Assembly: GCF_965638725.1 (NCBI RefSeq)
Contig: NC_134949.1
Coordinates: 13,638,951-13,702,950, forward strand
Length of the DNA: 64,000 bases
Source of the DNA: Aptenodytes patagonicus
Taxonomy: Eukaryota > Chordata > Aves > Sphenisciformes > Spheniscidae
Direction: 5' to 3'
The stretch's first letter is position 1; every line of letters starts with the position of its first letter. Both the position numbers and the translations under genes were made by a program. The notes below the pieces were generated by a model. That model did not search any database. It was not told the DNA's origin and was given only the letters and a program-made list of their open reading frames with translations. Of the stretch, positions 55,751 through 64,000 are shown piece after piece.

Positions 55751-56918
55751 GCTTGTCTTACGTCTTTACTGCTATTATCAAATTGAAAGTGTTAAAGGAA
55801 AAAAAAAGTCAAGCAAACATCAATTTATAACGCTATCACTAATAATTTAGTACTTTCTCTTGTCAATCTTAGATGATAAAGGAGGGCTGTCAAGCCATCT
55901 ACACTGATTCTTGTAGAGGACAATAATTTTTGATCCAGTCCACATGAATTAGAATGCAGCCATAAAATTTATAAGGACCACAATTTGGCTGCTGTTCCTT
56001 AGATTCAAAAAATGACTATGGAGAGGGGAAAAAAAAAAAAAAGAAGCTGGAGACATGAAGAATAGTGTACTGTGTGACTATTTCAGCTTTAATAGGCTTA
56101 TAATTACAAAATGGGACACTTTTGCTCCTAACCTTGTCTATCTAATCTGAATGTATCTGAACTACCTAATGCAACAGGGGGGAGTCAGTGGCAGATCCAT
56201 TGACTTGCCTGTTTTAAAAGAGCAGAAAACCTTTCTTCTGGTAGCTAAGCATGGAGTTGCTTTAAACAGTGGAAAAGCATGGGTGGACAGTACTAGTACA
56301 GCGTTATAGTAGAAAAACGCATCTGTGCTGGGGAATTCCAAGTTCAATCATGAACTGCAAAGTCTATGAAGTATTTTGTATCTTTAAGCTTACAAATACA
56401 GGTGACTGCCGTCAGCCAAAGGGCTGGTAGAAATACTGCCACTCTATGTAAAATATGTTCTCCCAAATGCACACTGAAAAGCAGAGTTATTGCAAGGTCT
56501 GTTCCTACTGTCTGAAAAGGCTAGACACAAAAACTGAGGCAATTTTAGGAACCACATGTTCTCTCACTTCTTTCTTTCCTCTCTGGCCTCATTCCCCAGC
56601 ACCCTATGCCCTTCCACTTATCACCTTGAGTGATATGTATAAAATTAGACGAAGCCGGAAGAGAAGTTTTTTTGAAAACACACACAAAGGTGTAAAATGA
56701 CTGGGTGGGGTCATAAGGAATGTGTTCTCCTAGTTTTCTTGGACTGTGCTTATCTTCACTCCTCTTCCACTACTCCCACTGAATCCACTAATGAATGGAT
56801 TGTTTAGACCTGTAGCCTTCATGTAAAGCTTCACAAATTTAGAAATAACTTGTGAAGCAAACAGAATTTTCCTTGTGTAGGTCCTAAGCTAAGAAATGCA
56901 CTCCAGGAGTGAACCTTT

Positions 56919-56919
<1 letters not shown>

Positions 56920-56952
<33 letters not shown>
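56920..56952. repeat. G33 homopolymer
   Basis: There are 33 consecutive G on the plus strand, followed by GGAGG-type sequence. Tracts this long are rare, prone to polymerase slippage, and could form G-quadruplex structures. The exact length in the assembly may be unreliable. Confidence 0.85.
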
Positions 56953-56953
<1 letters not shown>

Positions 56954-57049
56954 GGTGTGTCGTGGTGGCGGAAAAATCGGGACCTTGAATTCCTATACAG
57001 CTTTTAGACAGGCAAAATTTCCACTCTACTCCACATAGAAAGGCGAGAT

Positions 57050-57830
57050 GGCTATATAAACTGTGTTGGGTCGTGTGATAAAAGCTCCTCTGCATACCCA
57101 CAGAGTTACTCAGAGGGACAATGGCAGGATGGAGAGCCTGGATAATACACTGCTGGGCTACTCCCAGGTCCATCACAGGAGCCATCAGCCCATCAAAGGT
57201 TCATCTCCACCAGTCCAGAGCAGCACAGGAGGGTCACTTATGGGACCATGGGAGTCCCTGCCAGCTCAGAGCATGAGCGCATCTGTGTATCTCTAAGAGT
57301 AAGAGCACAGGGCAGGCAGCTTTTGGGACCTGGGAAGTCCTGGCCAGCCATGTGTGTGTGCATATGATGGTCTGTACCAGCAACTGGAGTGGGGCTGTGG
57401 CCTTGAGGGCTCATAGGCCCAGCTGCCAGCAACTGGGGAGACTGGGCTACAGGAGCTAGCTACTGGGTAGACTGAGTGTCTGAGCCCAGTTGCTGGAGGG
57501 ATCCACCTTGTACAAACGTGTGTGTGTATCTCTAGATATGTATATATATTCTCACTATTGGACCTCCAATCCTGCTTAGCCAGAGAGGGGAAGAGGATGA
57601 GGCTGTCAGTGTTGCCTGTCTAATCTGTGTGACTTGCCATGTATATATGTAAATATGTTGTGTATATATGTGTTCTCTGTGTGTATGCCTGCTGGGAATA
57701 CATCTTCAGCCTCGATACTGGTTGGACCTGGGGATATGGAGCAGCAGCAGCTGTCGCCTCACCTTCCTCAGGCTGCTGGATTCAGTATGATATATTTTCC
57801 TCTAATAAACTGATCTTATCCACTGAAAAG
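57050..57830 (+). mobile_element. Possible ERV LTR remnant with internal subrepeats
   Basis: The stretch has a TATA-like TATATAAA (57052-57059), repeated modules starting GGGACC (57241 and 57325), repeats of CCAGCAACTGG/CCCAGTTGCTGG near 57420-57495, TG-rich runs, and AATAAA at 57804-57809. The segment catcttcagcctcgatactg followed by gttggacctgggga resembles sequence I associate with bird LTRs, but I cannot name the family. No coding sequence, clean termini or target duplication was found. Confidence 0.35.
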
Positions 57831-60827
57831 AGCATAACAACAACATGCGAGGCACAGAGATCCTCGTCTCAGAAAATGGTAACAAATTAGACCTATATAA
57901 AAAAAAGATTATGTAACTGATAAGGGTTTTTTATATTTCATGTTTCTTGCCAAAAAATACTTTAGCTTCTAAAGATTTACTTCAGGGACTAATGAATTCA
58001 TTAGTATCTTAATGGTATCTCTTATCAACCAGCAATCTTATATTTGTTTTCAACAAGACAATGTTTTGGGAACCTGTTATGATGATTGAGCTGCTTAATC
58101 AATTCCATATAAGACAAACACCTGGAGCACTTTGAGCAGCAGAACACTGGTCTCCTTCCCTCTCAGATATAGATAAAAGATAAGATGGCTTCTGTTTCCA
58201 GTGCAAACACGCTGATGACCATGAGAACCCATGGAAATATGATCATTCTTATTCCTGCTTTTTGTGGCTTTAGCGACCTTGGGTCTGAATCTGCCATCCT
58301 CACCCCTTTTGAAATCCAAAAGCAGTAGCTAGTGATAGTGGAATCAGATAAGTTAATCAGAATGGTACCATGGCTGATGACCCCTTTGTCATGCTTAAGC
58401 CAGCTGATAAGGATGTACGCACCCTCAGAGACAGGTAATCATTAGCTAGCTTCATTTTTCCAGAGGCAATCCACTGCCAAAAACTTTGTTGGAACAGTTT
58501 TCATCGTAAAGCTCCAGGTGATGATCAGAGGAGAGAACATAAATCAAGATCATGCACACACACCAAGCTAACTCAGAATAATTTCTACAGTTCATGTGAC
58601 CTCAGTGCACCAATGACCTCCAGCAGCTGGACCATCTTTTCTGGCAAATTGGAACAAGCAGACATCAAACAAGTGTCTGTGCAGAAAGGAGAAGTTACAT
58701 GATACACTTCCTTCAGCAGAGAAGCCACCAAGAGTCCTCCCCCTCTGTATCTGCTTCTCAAGTGCTGCATCAAGCTAAAAATAAAATAAATAAAAAAAGC
58801 AGAAGGTTGTTATTTGTAACCAGAATAATTTCACTCATCATGCTTACAGTGCAAACCTCTCAAGCCACAGGGGAAGCCGAAGGGTAGTAAAACACAGTCA
58901 CAGGAAGAAATGACTGGGGTGGGTGAAGAAGAGGGGGTTTAGGATGGAATTATAAATTTATATTCCAGTTTCACTGCTGAAAACAAGGTATGAAGTAACT
59001 ATCTTGCTTAACTAATATGAGCTTTTGAAATGTTTCCAAGGATCTTCTACGAGGCTCTTTTCCTAACAGTTTCTGAAGGGATTTGCCCCTCTGCAGAACA
59101 AGCTACAGCCGTTGCCCATGCCTGAAGAAATTCCTGAAGAACTGTTGCTTCTGACAAAGCCAACAAAGAACTTCAGCATAGGGCATACACTCTTTGGGAA
59201 AGTAGTAATGATAACTATTTAGCTCAGCTGCAACTCTTCCTGCTAGTTTTGAGAGATAAGTTCGACTTCCCTATCCATGTTAGGAACTGCATTTGGAAGA
59301 AACATTTCATTCTTGGCAGCTACTTTATAACACACGTTTTCTGTGTATATCTTTTCTGCACTAGGTATCAAACCAAATCCTACATGAGCAGTGAGTAGGA
59401 TGTGACTTGTGACAGATCCTGTCCCCATTTATGCAACTGCTGCTTGGTTAAGATTATATTATCCAAGCGATAGCGTTCTCCTGTCTCCTATGTACATAAG
59501 GGTGTTGCTTCATGTTCTGAAGGTGATTGCCAGCCAGTGGGAATGACCTTCCTCAACATCTTGATGCCGAGGTTACACATAAAGGCCATGAGTGAGCAGC
59601 AAACACAGGCCAATACTGCTTTTCCTTGAAATATTTAAAATTCGTAGTAAGCAAGATGAACATGTAGAGAAGTTTCTCTGATAAGTATTTCACAGCAACC
59701 CCCTGCTTTATTTGAAGACTGACCTTATGGCTTCACATTTCTTCTGTGGCTGATGACAGAGCTCACATTTTAATGCGAGACAGCCCTGTATCTGTTCTTA
59801 ACTACACAAGTAAAAAAACTAACCTTCATACAGCTAAAGAAATGACTCCACAATCCCAAACAGAACAATCAAATAAGATGGACAATATACCGAAATTGCT
59901 TTGGACCGACACTAGTTACTGGTTGGCGCTGAACATGTCCATATGTTGAAGGTTCTATGCTACAGAGTACAGGAATGATAAAACAACCTACCAGGCTCAT
60001 GTCCTTGCAGTTGTACTTTAATTTTACTAGGCTATCGAAGCACAGGACTTTCAGATGTGTTGGTCAGGTCTTCATAAATCAATGGCATTTATTAGGTAGA
60101 AACGAAGATACGTATATTCTGTGAAGAGCTCTAAGAGAGTAGTGGTGTTCATCATCCAAGCATGCAGTAAAGCTAAGAATCCACCTACCAAAACATCATC
60201 TATACCAGATTTATAAAGATGTCAGTCACAGTGTTTAGTTCAAACAGGTCCGTAGGGACAAAGAGTTCTCCAACTGACTCTTCAAGTGTGTTTGGCTGAA
60301 CAACCCAGCATGAATGAATTCCTGCTACAGCTAACATTAAAACAGGGTGCCATAACGAAGGAACTGGAAGAACAACAAGGGTGTCTGGGCTGAGGATCAC
60401 CAAATGAAATGAAGAAAGGTTCATTGAGTAATTTTCCAGTAACTTCTTCCTGCAAGAACCTTCCTTCCTCAGAAACACATATGCAAGAGAAACAAATGTC
60501 ATCAGAAAGTAGGGAAAAAGAAAATCAGACTCGCAACATCTGTAGTAAGTTAAAGTCTTAAGTCACCTGTTCAGCTATATGGACACAAATACAGCACCAT
60601 CTATAGCACTGCAATGCCATAGTGAAAAAAGATCATAAGCATCGATTCTAAACATGAAACTGGCAAAGAAATAAAAACAGAAACACATAATACAGAACCA
60701 AAAACAAGAAAACAAGAAGTATAGTGCAAAATTCCAACTGAACAATGAAATGGACCAGAGACAGAACAAAAAGAAACAGTAAACCTGAAAGAAATAGGGA
60801 GGGCTTAGAAAACAATGTTATGTCAAA

Positions 60828-60890
60828 GCTGCGTAGCTATGGCACTACCCTAATAAAGCAGGAGATGCGGGGTTAAATCCCGACATGCTG
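60828..60890 (+). repeat. tRNA-like relic (tRNA pseudogene or tRNA-derived SINE head)
   Basis: The stretch reads GCTGCGTAGCTATGGCACTA, then CCCTAATAAAGCAGGAGATG, then CGGGGTTAAATCCCGACATG. The T-arm-like GCGGGGTTAAATCCCGACA resembles GGGTTCGAATCCC, and GTAGCTATGGCA sits where a tRNA A box would be. The acceptor ends do not pair, so it is not a functional tRNA. A SINE origin is possible. Confidence 0.35.
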
Positions 60891-63800
60891 AAGTGGTAAC
60901 TGAACTCAGGTCTAGCTTTCTTTGGGAAAGGACTTTAAGCATGTTATGCCGTAAAGTTATGACAGCAGCAGCAAAGCTTCAGTATTTAGAGAAGTTATTA
61001 CAGACGCGTGTATCTATGAAAGATCTGTGGTTTTGTTCCTGACGTGACTCTTCAGACGTGCCTGAGCTTTGCAGAGCTCCGTGAGAACAGGAACAGGCAG
61101 TTCCCTGTGGGCACCTCTGAGTAGCAATCCAAGTTTTCTCCTGGATGGTATATGGAGTTTTGAATTCTGCTCCATGAAAACAAGGTGCCCAAAACTGAAA
61201 TTTTATAATGCCTAATCAGCTCAATCCTTAATTTGATCTGGCCCTACTAGATTGAACTCCAGCAAGGATGTTTCAAATGACAGACACTGCAATCTTTGAT
61301 TTGGATTGGAAAATTCTGTCCATGCTTTAGTTATGAGAGGTCTTCTGAGGAGTTCTCAAAAGTCCCAGCCCTGCCTCAGAACCTGATTTCCGTAAAATAA
61401 ATGAAAATGAACAATTTGACCTTAGCTCTAGCCCAGCTTAGGTGTCAGAATCTCAGGTTTTCAATTAATAGATTAAAATCCATTAATTAGCTAAAAAAAA
61501 AACCCAACCCAAAACAACCCTCAACAACACATGAACGCAAACAAAATTGGACATACAAAATGGCAGGCAACAGTCAAAGCAGAGCAGCAAAACTTGATCC
61601 ACTGCCTGTGCAAAACTGGCAAGAATTCTTCAGAGAAGGCTAGAGAGACTCCACCCAGGCAGTGAAAATACAGATTCATTGTCAAAAAACTCCCAAGAAG
61701 GCAATCACACTACTGTTTGTCACATGGAAGGTCTTTCCAGCTTGCTACTGCACAAAACAAAAGAAACAGTTAATGCAAGTCTTTGAGAATAATAGTTCAA
61801 GTTCCTGCATAGGCAGTTATTCATATATGTACTCTTACGATCATTAATAAAATCTAAATCTTATCAATGCAGCTGACTTGCAAAACCCATTCAACTGCCT
61901 GCACAAACTTACAGCTGTATCTTCGTACCCATGGAAATACTTGACATTGTCTGTCTATAGCTTTCTCATTGCGCAGGCACATGGAAAATAACTACAAGAC
62001 CTGGACTTGGCTGCTGCTTATACTTCTGGAGAGCAAAAAGCTATAGATAACTACCTATAAAATAATAGCAATGGCAGGCCTTGTAGCCATATTAAGAAAT
62101 ACTGTCAAGAAGGACTATCAAGAAATACTATGTAGCAGGACAACATTATGCTGGCTAACAGATCTAGGGAAGGAAACACATCAGGATAAGGAAGGCATTT
62201 AATTCATTAAACTTAACTGGGAAATCAGTAGGCTAATTTGAGCTTGAGAATTTTAGCTTCAGCATGGTCTTCTTGTGCTAAAAGTTATGGATCTACCAAA
62301 CGATCAGACAGAAAAACACATGCTTTAGAAAACCAGTTCTTATGGAAAAACTATATCAGCAATGAAACAGAAGAAAAAAATAGCAGTCAGCAGTTCATCT
62401 TCATCAGATTCAGAAGGAAGTGAACGCTGGATCATGGGGAAATGCATGAGAGATGCCAAAAGACCCTTCTGTAAAGCTATTCAGAAAAAAAGTGACTAGT
62501 ATGAAGAAATGAGGGAACCCACAAAAGCTATTGAACCTTGAGTTGTGAATTAAAGCAACCCGTTTCAATGTTTGAGAGAAGATGGCATAATTAGTAGACA
62601 AGAATGAAAGACTTTCTGGCTTTGTCCCCATGTGCTAATAGTGCGGGCAGAACGGACGGCTGAAGTAACACAAGCTCTTCCTAGGAATTTTGCATACTCT
62701 GATTTGATCATCAAACTGACATCTAATGTACATGCACAGATACAGTGTCATTGTAATTTCATTATTCTTTGAGACCCACCGTCCTTCCACTACTCAGCTA
62801 AAGGTCTGACGCTACCATGTAGGTCAATGATTTGAGAAACTGTCTGGATACCATTAAGAAGTTGCTAGGAAAGTTACCATAATGTAAATGCTTCAGTCAC
62901 TGTGCATTCAAACTGGGAACTAGGGGACAATGATATATTATGCCTTAATAACTGCCTATTAAATCAGACATTGTTTGGGCCTAATTATTTCTGGTTGCAG
63001 CCAAATCCTGTCAAGTTTACAACATTATTTGTAGCTGCTACTACCGCCCTGACCTCTAGCTTGGTAACAACTGGCATAACCAAAGTCAAAGGTGAGCAAA
63101 CCAGCGTAGCTAGGACAGCCTGCATAGGGGAGGGCTAACACAGAGAAAACATGGAACAAAAGAACCCCACCAAAACGTAGAGTGGAGGCTTGTCTTCTCC
63201 AGGGGAAAACTTCCTCAAGACACACAAAAAAGCAGCAGGCTCCAGAGTCACGAATTCCTCTGTAGCTCTCCAACAGGGTTGACTTTAGCAGATGATCAGC
63301 CAAACCAAGAGAGGCAGAGAAGCTCAAAGGACTCTGTGCTCTGGACAGATTACTTAGGCAGAGGAAATACCGTTTAGTGATCAGAACCCAAGCCTGGAAG
63401 TAGCAGCAGGTTTTTTTCTTATTGGACTTAGAGCTTTCCTTGACTGAAATGTGATTCTGGTTATAACCCAATATTGCCCGAGCTCCCCCCCCAAAATATA
63501 CCTTTAAGTGTAGTGAAGCTTTTAGCACGAGACTGCTGAGTTTAAGGCCCTCAACACTATACAAGGGGGTATATGCTATCTGAAATGAATATGCTTTATC
63601 AGCTACCAACAGCAGCTTTGCACGGGTGAAACTCCATTCTCTCCCTATACCCTTTCCTCATTCCATTTCAGAGATGTTTCACAGTACATTGCAAGACAAT
63701 TGATAAAATACTTCAGAAATACTGCTAAATGCAGAACTGGAACACCTATCGAGTCCTGAGGAGGCTTGGAATTGCCATAAACCAAGTATTTCAAAGTGCG

Positions 63801-64000
63801 ATTACTACCACTTGAGGAAGGCCAATGCGAGAGTTGATCCCCACAGAGTTAATTCAGTGCGAGTCACCTACATGTGCTTGCTTCTGAAACTGTACAGTTG
63901 ATTACCTTAGTTTTTCCATTTCTATAGCAGCTAGTAAAGTAGCATCTTACTTATGAAAATTCTGTAATATAAATCAAGACACCTGTTAACCCAGAATACA

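Larger units (their letters stand above)
50828..64000. other. SLC26A5 5' intron / upstream region
   Basis: This 13-kb right-hand stretch holds the CR1 copy, GATA pairs, G33 tract, LTR-like sequence and tRNA-like relic listed separately. It must contain, or lie before, the non-coding 5' exon(s) of SLC26A5, but no CpG island or clear promoter was seen. GATAA cores are also frequent at 58165-58420. The longest open frame (63025-63609, minus, 194 codons) resembles no known protein, and about one such frame is expected by chance in 64 kb. No RELN exon was recognised. Confidence 0.5.

Noticed and set aside
60828-60890. Functional tRNA gene
   Set aside because: The acceptor-stem ends do not pair and the A box is degenerate. 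It is kept only as a tRNA-like relic.
63025-63609. 194-codon minus-strand open frame at the right end
   Set aside because: No recognisable domain or family. By stop-codon statistics about one frame of this length is expected by chance in 64 kb searched in six frames. No promoter or polyadenylation signal is tied to it.

Overview
This window is vertebrate nuclear DNA and almost certainly comes from a bird. The genes are interrupted by GT-AG introns. There are CR1 LINE fragments, one ending in the avian-type ATTCTATG octamer repeat, and two copies of a bird-style endogenous retrovirus LTR. The gene order DNAJC2 - PSMC2 - SLC26A5 matches the conserved block on human 7q22, where RELN follows. The LTR family points to a non-galliform bird, but that is an inference. 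All gene models below were built by translating the sequence and checking splice sites and reading phase exon by exon.

Layout. Positions 1-15790 (minus strand) carry the 5' 13 coding exons of DNAJC2, a ribosome-associated J-domain/SANT chaperone. Its last exons lie beyond the left edge. Positions 15791-16318 are a 528-bp CpG-rich head-to-head promoter. Positions 16319-25186 (plus) carry the complete 12-exon PSMC2 gene, the proteasome ATPase Rpt1/S7, with a predicted product of 433 aa. Positions 25187-29364 hold its short 3'UTR, a CR1 3' end, and the convergent 3' flank of the next gene. Positions 29365-50777 (minus) carry all 18 coding exons of SLC26A5 (prestin, 742 aa). Positions 50828-64000 hold the 5' non-coding and intronic or upstream region of SLC26A5, with a degenerate CR1 body, a 33-base G homopolymer, LTR-like sequence, two inverted GATA pairs and a tRNA-like fossil.

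Function. DNAJC2 and PSMC2 are protein-homeostasis housekeeping genes, one for co-translational folding and one for proteasomal unfolding, and they share one promoter region. SLC26A5 is a tissue-restricted anion transporter and motor-family protein of auditory hair cells. It has no recognisable promoter here, so its non-coding first exon(s) probably lie in or beyond the right-hand 13 kb.

I found no CRISPR array, prokaryotic operon or wholly new gene system. The most interesting non-standard signals are small: a 16-bp tandem duplication that doubles a branch-point-like motif next to an SLC26A5 acceptor, a UG repeat just inside an SLC26A5 donor, paired inverted GATA sites, a near-perfect palindrome in a DNAJC2 intron, and a tRNA-like relic.
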